Shown: positions 8,238 through 17,396, numbered from the stretch's first letter. The stretch: DNA of 64,000 nt from Alcaligenes faecalis (GCF_005311025.1 NZ_CP031747.1:1922001-1986000), one strand, 5' to 3'. Program-made: numbers and translations. The notes: generated by a model from the sequence alone, not told the origin.

Positions 8238-9941
8238 TCAAGCACGAGCCGAGGCTGGCTCACCTTGTTTCGACTCCCGAACTTTCTGCTTGCTCGGTGC
8301 AGGTGTGTCATCGTAGTGAAACGACTGCACACGCTCGGCAAGCACAGAGAAATCAAAACGTTCCTGACTACGCAAGCTGATGGCCACACACACCACAGCG
8401 CTAACGCCGTAGGCGGTCAGGGAACCCATCAAAACAAGGTACTCACGCAAAAAGCCAATGAAGTTGGGCAAAAGAATCGCAGTGGCAATCACCCCCACCG
8501 CAATCGCAATACGGCTGCGGAAGAAGGCAAAAGCCATCAAACCGGCAACCACACCGCCACCAATCGAAGCGGTAATCTCATAGAACACGGCTACCGCACC
8601 TTCGATAGGAATCAACTCAAAACGCACGATCGTAAACAGCACGACGGCACACAAAACCGACCAGCTAAAGGCTTTGTTGGTAACACGATCCCAGTAAAAG
8701 CTGACAATGACCGGGAACACAATCGCGCCCCACAAGGCACCCACAAACACCAGCATGACCAGAATATCCAGCTTCAGGCTGGCGAAGATCACACCCACCA
8801 TCGTGGCAACCACCATGGTGATACGGCCCCACCACAACATGCGGGCTGGTTTTGGACGACCACGAGCAATGTTTTTGGCGTAGATGTCGGTCATCACGAT
8901 AGCCGACAATGCAGCCAGGTCCGAGTCCGCCGTGGAGGACAAGGAGCCCACCACCAGGATGAAGAACAAGGCAATGCCAAATGGCGGCAAGTAGGTGGAC
9001 GCCATCTGCGGGATGATGTTGTTCATGTTTCCATCCACAGGCTGCAAGCCGGTGAACAGAGCCAGCAAACCCAACATGCCCAGACCAATCACCACGGCAC
9101 CATAACCAATGGTGGCCGTCAGGAAAGTGGGTTTGATCAGGTCCTCGCGTACGGCGAACAGGCGCTGGGCAATGGTTTGGTTACCAATCGCGTAAGCCAG
9201 CACCGCCACAAAATACGGCGCCCCCTGCTCCAGAATTGCCTTGGTGGAATAGAAGTTGGCTTGCTCGGAATCCAGACGCCACCAGTTGGCCTGCACCATC
9301 TCCGGGCCACCGGCATTAAAGAAGATCAGCGGGATAATGACCACGGCCGACAAAATCATGGCAACCAGCTGGGCAAAGTCCGTCATCACCGAGGCGCGGA
9401 ACCCCGACCACAGGGTATAGGACAAGACGCCCAGACCCGCAATCAGCACACCTTGAATAAATGTCAGAGGGCTAAGGATCGAGACCAACGCACCTGCCGC
9501 GGTGAAGTTCACCATCAGGCTGATACCACTGCCTACCACGTTGGAAATCGCCATAATCATCTGGCTGGACGAGCCGTGCCGTGCATGCAGCACCTCGGCC
9601 AGGGTGTGCGCCTGCGGGGCCAACTGGCGAAAACGTCGCCCGAAGGGGTAGATGAACAAGATCATCAAGGCTCCCCATAGCCCGTAATGCAGAGGGCCGG
9701 ATAGCCCGTACTTGAAGCCCGAGGTCGCGCTGGCATAAAACGACGCCGCCCATACCCAGGTGGCAATCATGCTGGCCGCCGACAGGCCAAACCCCACCGC
9801 ACTGTTGGATACCATGTATCCGTCCACGTTTTCTTTCTTTTGACCAATCATGAGCGACATCAGGAACGTCGCGCCATAAAAGCCGACCAATAACAATATG
9901 GCCGTCGTGGTTGAAAGCGTAAAAAACTCCGCCTCTTGCAT
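8238..9941 (-). CDS. Sodium:solute symporter (SSS family)
   Basis: A 567-residue inner-membrane carrier with about thirteen hydrophobic segments and the SSS family layout (ATWVWAASFYASATSG near 55-70; LSSTADSDLAALSAI near 330-344, with the conserved serines and threonine expected to coordinate sodium). It should couple sodium entry to uptake of a small solute; the substrate cannot be named. ATG at 9941 has GGAAAG a few bases upstream. The longer frame to 10001 adds a charged, non-family stretch and is less likely. It forms an operon with the 40-residue membrane protein downstream. Confidence 0.9.
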   Translation of the reverse strand: MQEAEFFTLSTTTAILLLVGFYGATFLMSLMIGQKKENVDGYMVSNSAVGFGLSAASMIATWVWAASFYASATSGFKYGLSGPLHYGLWGALMILFIYPFGRRFRQLAPQAHTLAEVLHARHGSSSQMIMAISNVVGSGISLMVNFTAAGALVSILSPLTFIQGVLIAGLGVLSYTLWSGFRASVMTDFAQLVAMILSAVVIIPLIFFNAGGPEMVQANWWRLDSEQANFYSTKAILEQGAPYFVAVLAYAIGNQTIAQRLFAVREDLIKPTFLTATIGYGAVVIGLGMLGLLALFTGLQPVDGNMNNIIPQMASTYLPPFGIALFFILVVGSLSSTADSDLAALSAIVMTDIYAKNIARGRPKPARMLWWGRITMVVATMVGVIFASLKLDILVMLVFVGALWGAIVFPVIVSFYWDRVTNKAFSWSVLCAVVLFTIVRFELIPIEGAVAVFYEITASIGGGVVAGLMAFAFFRSRIAIAVGVIATAILLPNFIGFLREYLVLMGSLTAYGVSAVVCVAISLRSQERFDFSVLAERVQSFHYDDTPAPSKQKVRESKQGEPASARA

Positions 9942-10468
9942 GTCTTTCCTTTTCTCTTCTGCGCGAGAGCCACTTGCACCACCTGGCTCACTCGCATGCA
10001 TGCCGATTCCGCATTAACGCGCTGGGCGACACCCATCCCAGGACCAGAACCGAAACACTTGAACCGAACGCGCGCACAAACGCCCCCGCCCTTGGCACAA
10101 GCCAAAGCGAGAAAAAAGCAAGACACAGCGCAAAGTGCCTCACATTGCGGCGAGTCTGCGGGCCTTACAGCAAATAAATAGGGCCAGAGACAAGCCGCTC
10201 TGTTGCAGGCCGATGTCGTGTGAGACAGTCGGCTGGTTGTTCCGCGACCCAAGGGCCGGGCAAGGTGTTTCGGGCTAAAGCCGGGTTGTTGTGCAACAAC
10301 CTGTTGAAGAACGAGCCGCCATTTTGTTATGCAATTTTGTCGCACCTGAACGGCCTGTTCGAGAAGCTGATTCAATGAACCAGAGCGATCAATTATACAT
10401 ATTTAAAATTTAAGGGTCTATATCATGCTGTTTCAGCATCGAGAAAGGGCGTTCCAGCCCTTTACTAA
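9942..10468. other. Gene-free stretch between symporter and regulator
   Basis: No convincing gene is visible. The part near 9942-10000 must hold the symporter promoter and leader. The rest has only short unsupported frames on both strands. Near the right end there are two small hairpins: ATGCTG/CAGCAT at 10425-10439, and AAAGGGC/GCCCTTT at 10444-10463. They lie just downstream of the regulator stop and may act as a weak terminator for it. Confidence 0.5.
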
Positions 10469-11275
10469 TCATTCGTAGACCTCATCATTGCTAAGGCTCA
10501 CGCGTGTCAGCTCCTGACATGCAGCGGGTACTTTGCCCACAAAAGCGTAGCCTTCCCCGCGCACCGAACGAATGGGCAGCTCCTCTCCCATCGCGGTTAA
10601 TTTACGTTTCAAGCGACTGATCAAAACGTCCACAGAACGGGCAGTTGCCTCCCGCCCCTCTTCCAGCGGAAAAAGGCGATCGCGTTCTACGGTTTCTGGA
10701 CAGACGGAAAACAGAACCTGAACAATCCGACGCTCACCGCGGGTCAACATGACAGAATGGCCTTTAGGCGTCATCATGGTCCAGCCGTTTTCGGTCAAAT
10801 CCCATAACTGGGACTGCGGTTTCACATCCTGTTTTCGCATGAAGGTGATGGCTGGAGGCAAACCGTCTTGCGCACCGCGCAGACTCTGTTGCAAGGCAAA
10901 ACCACGACGACGCAAGGCTTGTACGCAGGCCACCACCTCTACCGGCAAGGCATCTTGATCGAAGCAGGCATCAGCTCCCACCAGCAGCAGATGACCCCGT
11001 TCCAGACCAGCCATTTTGTCGCGCCGCACAACAATCACCCCCGCAGCCGGAAAATCCATACGCAAGCGATTAATGTGCAGGAAAACGTTGTCAGCATGAC
11101 ACAGCAAGGCCAATACCATTTCGCCTGCGGCGATGTGCGCCAGCGACAAGCATTTCTCCATGGTTTCAACTGTCTGAACTCTCACCCCCCACTGCTCCGA
11201 CTCCAAAACGATCTGCCGCAAACTGGCATTGTCGTCATGCAACAGGAAAGTCTGTTCAACCGTCATAGTCCTCAT
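10469..11275 (-). CDS. OmpR-type winged-helix regulator with degenerate receiver
   Basis: A 268-residue DNA-binding protein. The C-terminal half (about residues 160-250) is a typical OmpR/PhoB winged helix: LTRGERRIVQVLF, then ARSVDVLISRLKRKL and the wing IRSVRGEGYAF. The N-terminal half looks like a receiver (LLHDDN acidic pair), but the usual phosphorylated Asp falls in LALLCHAD and the usual conserved Lys in GADACFDQDALP, so both key positions appear lost. It probably works without phosphorylation. No histidine kinase is next to it. It stands beside an AT-rich stretch that may contain its targets. Confidence 0.8.
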   Translation of the reverse strand: MRTMTVEQTFLLHDDNASLRQIVLESEQWGVRVQTVETMEKCLSLAHIAAGEMVLALLCHADNVFLHINRLRMDFPAAGVIVVRRDKMAGLERGHLLLVGADACFDQDALPVEVVACVQALRRRGFALQQSLRGAQDGLPPAITFMRKQDVKPQSQLWDLTENGWTMMTPKGHSVMLTRGERRIVQVLFSVCPETVERDRLFPLEEGREATARSVDVLISRLKRKLTAMGEELPIRSVRGEGYAFVGKVPAACQELTRVSLSNDEVYE

Positions 11276-11308
11276 CCTTGCAGGCCCTCTAAGGCACCTG
11301 TATTTCTT

Positions 11309-11422
11309 CTAACCTTGGACCTGCCTTAACAGACGCTGAGCAGCATCAGGCATGGATAGGTAAAGCATTCCCTGTTTCAGGGACTCATCAATTCGGGCAA
11401 CCTGGGCTATCCGATCTTCCAT
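11309..11422 (-). CDS. Possible small protein or gene remnant (37 residues)
   Basis: A short frame with protein-like composition (MEDRIAQVARIDESLKQGML) ends 33 bp before the winged-helix regulator start, on the same strand. The same frame stays open and protein-like upstream to about 11527 but has no good start codon or ribosome site there (a TTG at 11485 is possible). It could be a real small gene, or the tail of a decayed one. No family is recognised. Confidence 0.25.
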   Translation of the reverse strand: MEDRIAQVARIDESLKQGMLYLSMPDAAQRLLRQVQG

Positions 11423-12268
11423 GCCTAAAATCCGCGAGGCTCCCACATTAGCAAAGCCAACGTCAGCCAGTCTATGCGTGGCCAATAAATTAATTTGAAA
11501 GTTCGCTAAACACTGGCGCTGATAGGCTCAAACTGCCCTTAGCCGTGAAATCATTGATTTGACAACCACAAAGACCACTTCCCCTCCTCAACAGACCTTG
11601 ACGACAAACCTAAATCCCCATTCATGGAAACCTCAATTAAATTCTCTCCATTATTCTATAATTTGATGTTTTCTATTCCCATCGAGACCCATTACGCCCT
11701 TCCAAAACAAAAAATATAAAATAAATTCCCTATTTTAATTTTGTTTTAAATTTCAGTACCATTTCACTATCAACGAACGAAACAGCTAACAGGCACACCA
11801 CCGTGCGCATAAATGTATCGCCCCACAAGCAGGGCAGATAGTATTCACTCAGCACAAAACCCAGCTACAAAGACCAACACCGTGCCAGCCCCTGCTGCGC
11901 GCCCAAGGCAAAACCAATACGTAATAAAACCAGCAAATTCTGGAGCAATAAGAAAAACATGAGCTTCAGACGAAACATACTTAAGCAATTCACCTCTTGA
12001 GACACAAAAATTTACTTTCACTCAAGCTGATGTAATTCTAATAATTAAAACCGCGCATACATTAACACTCTGCGTCTCAAACACGCTATATTTCTATTTA
12101 GCCCCACAACAAAAGTTACATTATTTCAGTTCATTTCTTTTTAAACCCATTAAACGCCGCCTCAAATCGAAAAAATGCAAAAAGGAGGACTCATTACATT
12201 CAAATATTTGTCTTTTGTTTCAGATTAGTAAATGAAGCATCCAAACAATACACAAACACACAAATAAA
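11423..12268. other. AT-rich gene-poor stretch
   Basis: This segment of about 0.85 kb is clearly richer in A and T than its surroundings, with runs such as the A/T-only tracts near 11706-11750. No frame with a plausible start, ribosome site or family resemblance is seen on either strand. The base composition suggests acquired or decayed DNA, or an extended regulatory region; nothing specific can be assigned. Confidence 0.5.
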
Positions 12269-12288
12269 AACCCCGCCGTAGCGGGGTT
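12265..12288 (-). terminator. Intrinsic terminator of Ap4A-phosphorylase-like gene
   Basis: The stem AACCCCGC/GCGGGGTT (12269-12276 with 12281-12288) has a 4-nt loop. On the minus strand it is followed by TTTTTATTTG. It lies 24 bp after the stop at 12313. Confidence 0.88.
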
Positions 12289-12312
12289 CATCATGTCCAG
12301 CAGACTCAAGGG

Positions 12313-13188
12313 TCAGGCACGGCGGGCATAGCCTGCACGAGCCAACACACCCAGTGGGCCAATTTGGCGGACCAGATCTATTTGCTCGGGGGTGCGCACA
12401 TAAATGCAGCCTGCATACGACAGTGCATTGACCGAAATACCGTCAACTAACTCCACGCTGCGGGGCACCACCAGCATCCACCCCTGGCCTGCCAACATAT
12501 TATGTGGCGGCAGCAAGCCATCTTCTGCCGGTTCCAATCCCAACTCATTGCAGGCAGTTCGGTACGAACTCAAAAGACTGGCTGCCAAGGCTTCCGGCTC
12601 CTGCGCATCCTGCAAACGCACAAAACAGTGTTCAAAAGCCAGCGCGGGATGTTGATGCGCACTGCCTGCCGCAGCCTGGGTGGGGAGCTTGTCCAGATAC
12701 AGGGCCAGCGAGCCGTTGCTAGCCGCCTGTGGAATCCATTGTGTATGTTTATGACGCTGACTGGCCCCAGCCGGGCCACCGCCGTTATAAAAGCCCAGAC
12801 CGCCTTGCACGGCCAGGAAATCCGCCAGAATTCGGAAATCAATCTCGCGCAGCGGGCTGAGCTGTTCGGAAAACACCTTGTCGGCCAGCACCAGATGCAG
12901 ATCACAGACGGCAAACTTGTTCAGCACGATATTGTGCGTACTACTGGCGTCATCCACTGTCAGTGCCGGGGCAGGTGGCAAAAAGGGATTGAAGTTGGGG
13001 TCACGTGGCCCACCTGGAATCGAGACGCTGGCGGCATCCTTGGCCGCCAGAGTGGATACCCAACGCACAAAAAATGTCAGCCCCTGATCGTGCATCAGCT
13101 CTTCCTGAGCTTGCACGGGCAACAAATCACCGCTGGCCAGCGCAGCCTGGCTTAGTTGGTCCAGGCGTTGCAAAATTTCCTTGCTCAC
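12313..13188 (-). CDS. Ap4A phosphorylase / ATP adenylyltransferase-like protein
   Basis: This is a HIT-superfamily protein related to ATP adenylyltransferase (Ap4A phosphorylase II), which splits diadenosine tetraphosphate with phosphate or joins ATP to a nucleotide. The active-site motif is QRHKHTQWIP, the family's HxHxQxxP pattern, and it is preceded by a glycine-rich NGGGPAGAS loop. GTG at 13188 has AGGAG about 9 nt upstream and gives 291 residues. The frame is open to an ATG at 13260, but that part covers promoter-like sequence. A terminator follows at 12265. The two RidA genes are divergent. Confidence 0.8.
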   Translation of the reverse strand: MSKEILQRLDQLSQAALASGDLLPVQAQEELMHDQGLTFFVRWVSTLAAKDAASVSIPGGPRDPNFNPFLPPAPALTVDDASSTHNIVLNKFAVCDLHLVLADKVFSEQLSPLREIDFRILADFLAVQGGLGFYNGGGPAGASQRHKHTQWIPQAASNGSLALYLDKLPTQAAAGSAHQHPALAFEHCFVRLQDAQEPEALAASLLSSYRTACNELGLEPAEDGLLPPHNMLAGQGWMLVVPRSVELVDGISVNALSYAGCIYVRTPEQIDLVRQIGPLGVLARAGYARRA

Positions 13189-13305
13189 GTCGTCTCGCTC
13201 CTCATCTGAAGTTGTATAGTGACGCCTTATTGTAGGCAAGAGACGCGAATAAACGCGCATTGCAGCCTAGTGCGAATTTTCCACCATCCCTATCAGGAGT
13301 ACTCC

Positions 13306-13683
13306 ATGTCCGGTATCCGCCGTATTGCCAGCCCACTGCCACTGCCCTTCTCGCGTGCCACCATGGCTGGCGGCTTTCTGTTCTTGTCCGGCCAGATTCC
13401 TTACGACGCCCAAGGTGAAGTGGTGCGCGGTTCCATCCAGGACCAGACCCACGCCGTATTTGATCGCCTGATCGAAGGCCTGGCTCTGGCTGACGCCACC
13501 TTGGCTGATGTGGTCAAAGCCACTGTCTGGTTGTCCGATATGGCCTTGTTTGCCGACTTCAACAAAGTCTACGCCGAGCGCTTTGGCGACACCCTGCCTA
13601 CTCGCTCGCTGGTTGAAGCCAAGCTGGCCAAAAACGTAGACGTAGAAATCGAAGTGCAGGCCTGGCTGGGCGATCGCGCCTAA
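13306..13683 (+). CDS. RidA/YjgF-family enamine/imine deaminase (cytoplasmic)
   Basis: A 125-residue RidA-family protein, expected to hydrolyse reactive enamine/imine intermediates released by PLP enzymes. The family arginine is in LPTRSLVEA and the acidic residue in VDVEIEVQAW, near the C-terminus. It has no signal peptide. ATG at 13306 has CAGGAGT at 13294-13300. A clear paralogue with an export signal begins 92 bp downstream. The core of the two proteins (LFLSGQIP, RGSI.DQT, VVKATV.LSD) is nearly identical. Confidence 0.9.
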   Translation: MSGIRRIASPLPLPFSRATMAGGFLFLSGQIPYDAQGEVVRGSIQDQTHAVFDRLIEGLALADATLADVVKATVWLSDMALFADFNKVYAERFGDTLPTRSLVEAKLAKNVDVEIEVQAWLGDRA

Positions 13684-13775
13684 GCAGCCTTAAGGCCGAC
13701 GGGCCGTCACACAAATTAACGCTGCCTGGCCCTGGCTATGGCACACTGAATTCCCCTAGTCCAAGGAGAATCCTG

Positions 13776-14273
13776 ATGCGTTTTTTTGCTTCGGCCCGTC
13801 ACATTTTGCTGGCTTGTTCTGCCTTAGGTCTTGGCGCCAGCAACCTCGCCTATGCCGCCAACACGGGCAAAACCGCAGAACCGACTGCGATCAAACGCTA
13901 TCTGGGCGACTCGGACATGCCTTTTTCCCGCGCCGTGCAGGCCGGGGACTTTCTATTCCTGTCGGGACAAATCCCGCTGAATGAAAAAGGCGAAATCATA
14001 CGCGGCAGCATTGAAGATCAAACCAATGCCACGCTGGACCGGATTGAAGAGACCCTGAAGCTGGCAGGTGCCGACTTCAGCCATGTCGTCAAAGCCACGG
14101 TCTATTTATCCGATATTGCCTTGTACGAGCAATTCAACAAAATCTATAAAGAACGCCTGGGCAGCAACTTCCCGGCCCGCTCTCTGGTACAAGCCAAACT
14201 GGCGGGTGGTGTAGATGTGGAAATCGAGGTTCAGGCCTGGATGGGTGCGCAAAACAGCCCCGCCAAGCATTGA
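13776..14273 (+). CDS. RidA-family protein with export signal (periplasmic)
   Basis: A 165-residue RidA paralogue. The first 28 residues form a Sec signal peptide (basic start, hydrophobic core, cleavage expected after AYA). The rest is a full RidA domain with the conserved arginine in FPARSLVQA and VDVEIEVQAW at the end. ATG at 13776 is preceded by AAGGAG at 13763-13768. It most likely arose by tandem duplication of the gene upstream, followed by gain of a signal peptide. A terminator lies at 14372-14398. Confidence 0.88.
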   Translation: MRFFASARHILLACSALGLGASNLAYAANTGKTAEPTAIKRYLGDSDMPFSRAVQAGDFLFLSGQIPLNEKGEIIRGSIEDQTNATLDRIEETLKLAGADFSHVVKATVYLSDIALYEQFNKIYKERLGSNFPARSLVQAKLAGGVDVEIEVQAWMGAQNSPAKH

Positions 14274-14371
14274 TGCAGGCCACTTACTATAGGTAATTCG
14301 ATATAAGCAGCCCGCTTACAGCCTGGCTATCTTGTATGGCACACTAACACCCTTAGCCAGACCCTTTACCC

Positions 14372-14398
14372 ACGCCAGGCTTGCCGCCTGGCGTTTTC
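14372..14398 (+). terminator. Intrinsic terminator after RidA pair
   Basis: The stem ACGCCAGGC/GCCTGGCGT (14372-14380 with 14386-14394) has a 5-nt loop and is followed by TTTCG. It stands only 24 bp before the LrgA-like start, so it sits inside that gene's leader. Confidence 0.75.
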
Positions 14399-14418
14399 GT
14401 GCCTTTACGGAAACTCTC

Positions 14419-14769
14419 ATGATCTACGCGATTACTGCCCTATTCGCCTTTCAGCTATTAGGCGAGATCCTGGTGCAGACCTTGTCCTTGCCATTGCCAG
14501 GCCCTTTGGCCGGCATGCTGCTTCTGACTGCCGCCTTGCTGATTCGAGGCGGCGTGCCCAGCTCTTTGGAGAGCACGGCCAGTGTCATGCTGCAGAACCT
14601 GATGCTGCTGTTCATCCCCGCTGTCACGGGCGTGATGTTGTATTTTGATCGGGTAGCCGAGGAATGGCAGCCCTTTTTGATCGCCACCCTGGGCGGCACC
14701 GTCATCACCATGGTGGTCACAGCCCTGGTGCTCAATCGTCTGCTTAAGAATCGTCAGGAAGAAGAATAA
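14419..14769 (+). CDS. CidA/LrgA-family membrane protein
   Basis: A 116-residue holin-like inner-membrane protein with four hydrophobic segments. The family pattern LPLPGPLAGMLLL is near residues 26-38 and MLLFIPAVTGVMLY near 63-76. In other bacteria LrgA/CidA pairs influence murein hydrolase activity or the export of small acids. ATG at 14419 is chosen because it begins the first membrane helix; the longer frame to 14332 runs through the terminator. Its stop overlaps the start of the LrgB-like gene (TAATG), so the two are made together. Confidence 0.88.
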   Translation: MIYAITALFAFQLLGEILVQTLSLPLPGPLAGMLLLTAALLIRGGVPSSLESTASVMLQNLMLLFIPAVTGVMLYFDRVAEEWQPFLIATLGGTVITMVVTALVLNRLLKNRQEEE

Positions 14770-15503
14770 TGACGGACGGACTTTTTCAAATCTGGGTCTT
14801 TTTATCCAGCTCGCCCCTGCTGTGGCTGACCTTGACCTGCTCGGTCTACGCAGGCTCGGTCTGGATGTACCGCCAGTCGGGAAGTAGCCCCTTTTTGTTG
14901 CCGATTCTGGTCTCGGTCGTTGTGATTGTAGCCCTGCTCTTGCTGACCCGCACGCCTTACCCCGTTTACTTTGAAGGGGCCAAGTTCATTCACTTCCTGA
15001 TTGGACCAGCAACCGTCGCCCTGGCTGTACCGCTCTACAGTCAACTGCGTCAGCTGCGCAAGATCTGGAAGCCGCTGACCATTGCCCTGATCATTGGCTC
15101 GGTTACCGCTATTTTCAGCACGGTCCTGATTGCCTGGGCTTTGGGCGGATCAATTGAAACCATCATGTCGGTTGCCCCACGCTCGGCCACCATGCCGATT
15201 GCCATGGCCTTGGCAGAACAATTTGACGGTCAGCCTTCCTTGGCTGCTGTAGCGGTTGCCATTACCGGGATTGCGGGCACGATCATGGCGCGCCCGCTGT
15301 TGAACTTGCTGCGCATTGATCGCCCCGAGGCTCGGGGCTTTGCGGTGGGTGTAACGGCACATGCCATTGGTACGGCACGTGCCTTGCAGGTTCACGAAAC
15401 GATTGGGGCATTTTCCGCCATTGGCCTGAGCCTGAACGGGATCATGACTGCCGTGCTGGTTCCTTTTGTTCCTATAGTCCTGCGCTGGTTAGGCGTGGCC
15501 TGA
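14769..15503 (+). CDS. LrgB-family membrane protein
   Basis: A 244-residue inner-membrane protein with about eight hydrophobic segments and the LrgB signatures FLIGPATVALAVPLY (about 77-91), SVAPRSATMPIA (about 135-146) and TAHAIGTARALQ (about 197-208). It is the usual partner of the LrgA-like protein and overlaps it by one base at 14769. No intrinsic terminator is visible before the convergent TRIC-type gene at 15524. Confidence 0.9.
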   Translation: MTDGLFQIWVFLSSSPLLWLTLTCSVYAGSVWMYRQSGSSPFLLPILVSVVVIVALLLLTRTPYPVYFEGAKFIHFLIGPATVALAVPLYSQLRQLRKIWKPLTIALIIGSVTAIFSTVLIAWALGGSIETIMSVAPRSATMPIAMALAEQFDGQPSLAAVAVAITGIAGTIMARPLLNLLRIDRPEARGFAVGVTAHAIGTARALQVHETIGAFSAIGLSLNGIMTAVLVPFVPIVLRWLGVA

Positions 15504-15523
15504 CCCGGCAAGACAGGCTGGCT

Positions 15524-16141
15524 CTAGCGCCACTCGTCTCGATAGACGAAGCGGGGCATCTGCCAATTGCGGTGCAGAGCCAGCATACGGAAACTCAAGC
15601 CGATAATCATGGGACCCAGCAGGGTCACATACGGGTGCCAGTCCAGATGCTGGGCACCCAGATACAAAGCGCCGGTCAGCATGGATACGCTGGCATACAT
15701 CTCCTTGCGTAGCAGCAAGGGGATGTCATTACACAAGATGTCGCGCAAGACGCCACCGGCACAACCGGTAATCATGCCGCTTAGCAGCACCACCGTAATG
15801 GGCAGCTTCATTTCCAGCGCGATCTGACAGCCAATCACGGTAAAGACCACCAGTCCCATGGCATCGAGCAGCAGGAACAGGCTGTGCAAACGCCGCATGA
15901 TCGGAGCGATCAAAGCCGTAAGAATGGCCGCCCCTGCCGTGATCCAGAGGTATTCAGGATGCTGTACCCAAGTCAGCGGGTAATGCCCTAAAAGCACATC
16001 CCGCACCGAGCCACCGCCCAGAGCGGTGACACAGGCGATGGTACAGACCCCCACCCAATCCATGTCACGACGGCCCGCGGCCAGCGCTGCGGTCATGGCC
16101 TCTGCAGTGATGGCGATAATGTAGAGAACAAGTAAGAGCAT
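15524..16141 (-). CDS. TRIC-type / UPF0126 membrane protein
   Basis: A 205-residue protein with about six to seven hydrophobic segments in two repeats. Each repeat holds a glycine-rich motif: ALGGGSVRDVLLG near 40-52 and TGCAGGVLRDIL near 125-136. This is the pattern of bacterial UPF0126 proteins related to trimeric intracellular cation channels. The transported ion or solute is not known for most members. It starts 9 bp downstream of the ampG gene end and is probably read together with it. Confidence 0.87.
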   Translation of the reverse strand: MLLLVLYIIAITAEAMTAALAAGRRDMDWVGVCTIACVTALGGGSVRDVLLGHYPLTWVQHPEYLWITAGAAILTALIAPIMRRLHSLFLLLDAMGLVVFTVIGCQIALEMKLPITVVLLSGMITGCAGGVLRDILCNDIPLLLRKEMYASVSMLTGALYLGAQHLDWHPYVTLLGPMIIGLSFRMLALHRNWQMPRFVYRDEWR

Positions 16142-16149
16142 GATATTTT

Positions 16150-17379
16150 TTACGCATCAAGCTGTTGAATAAGACCCCGATAACAACGCAGCATCAGCAA
16201 GCCAGGCACAGCAATAAAGACGGTACAAATAAAAAAGCCTGGCCAACCCAGGGATTCGACCAGCACAGGCGTCAGAGGCCCGGCCAGATAGGTACGCCCC
16301 ACTGCCGACAGGGCCGACAGCAGCGCAAATTGAGTGGCGGAATAGGTCCGATTACACAAAGCCATCAGCAAAGCGACAAAAGCCGCTGTGCCCAGGCCAC
16401 CACACAGGTTTTCCAGACCGACCACAATCCCCATCAGCCACATGGATGGCGCGGTTTCAATCGCGATCAGCCAATAGCCCAGGTTGGAGACGGCCTGCAA
16501 AATACCAAAAATCATCAAGGCCCGGTATAGCCCCAGACGGGCCATGATCGCCCCACCCATCAAGGCTCCGACGACCGTAGCAGCCAGACCAAACACCTTA
16601 TTGATAGTGCCGACCTCGGACAAGGTAAAGCCGGCTGCACGAATCAGAAAAGTGGTGGACAAGGCACCTGCAAAAGCATCACCCAGCTTGTAGAGCACAA
16701 TCAGCGCCAGAACACTCCAGGCACCTGGACGCGAGAAAAAATCGGCCAAAGGCGCGATCACGGCTTCTGACAAACTGCGTGGTGGACGGCTTTGTTCCTG
16801 TGGGTCGGGTGAAATCAGGGTCACCAGCGCGCACAGCGCCATGAAGGCACCCATCAGAAAATACGTGTTGGACCAGCCCAGCCAGCGGTCCGCCAGAATC
16901 AGGGCCAGGCCGCCGGACACAATCATGGCAATGCGATAGCCCATGACTTTGACCGCCGCCCCCGCCGCTCGCTCATGTGCTTGCAGCACGTCCGTGCAAT
17001 AAGCATCGAAGGCTATGTCCTGCGTGGCCGACAAGAAGGCCACCCACACGGCCAGCAAGGCCAGTGCGGTCAAATTCACCGAGGGAGAAAACAGGCCCAT
17101 GGCCGCAATGGAGGCGGCCAGCAGCAGTTGAGTGACCAGGATCCAGCCGCGCCTGCGCCCCATGAACGGCGGCGCGTAGCGATCAATCAGGGGAGCCCAG
17201 AGAAACTTCAGCGTGTAGGCCGAGCCGACCAGGGTCAGAAAACCAATCTCGGTCAGTGAAACATTTTCAACGGTTGCCCAGGCCTGCAAGGTGCCTGAAA
17301 CCAGGGCCAGAGGCAGGCCGCTGGCGAACCCCAGAATCAGCAAAGGCAAGACTCGGGGACTGGTATAGACACGTGACAC
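16150..17379 (-). CDS. ampG: AmpG muropeptide permease
   Basis: A 409-residue major-facilitator carrier with twelve hydrophobic segments. AmpG brings anhydromuropeptides from the periplasm into the cytoplasm for cell-wall recycling and beta-lactamase induction. The N-terminal LGFASGLPLALVSGTLQAW and KFLWAPLIDRY are characteristic of AmpG, and ATQDIAFDAYCTDVL follows near 118-132. It lies 17 bp after metW on the same strand, an order common in Burkholderiales, so it may be read from the metX promoter. Confidence 0.9.
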   Translation of the reverse strand: MSRVYTSPRVLPLLILGFASGLPLALVSGTLQAWATVENVSLTEIGFLTLVGSAYTLKFLWAPLIDRYAPPFMGRRRGWILVTQLLLAASIAAMGLFSPSVNLTALALLAVWVAFLSATQDIAFDAYCTDVLQAHERAAGAAVKVMGYRIAMIVSGGLALILADRWLGWSNTYFLMGAFMALCALVTLISPDPQEQSRPPRSLSEAVIAPLADFFSRPGAWSVLALIVLYKLGDAFAGALSTTFLIRAAGFTLSEVGTINKVFGLAATVVGALMGGAIMARLGLYRALMIFGILQAVSNLGYWLIAIETAPSMWLMGIVVGLENLCGGLGTAAFVALLMALCNRTYSATQFALLSALSAVGRTYLAGPLTPVLVESLGWPGFFICTVFIAVPGLLMLRCYRGLIQQLDA

Positions 17380-17396
17380 GTCAGGCCTTATTAGCG

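Noticed and set aside
8265-9680. A 471-codon open frame on the plus strand
   Set aside because: It is antisense to the sodium symporter, is very His/Gln/Asn-rich and has no ribosome site or family pattern, as expected for a codon-bias shadow.
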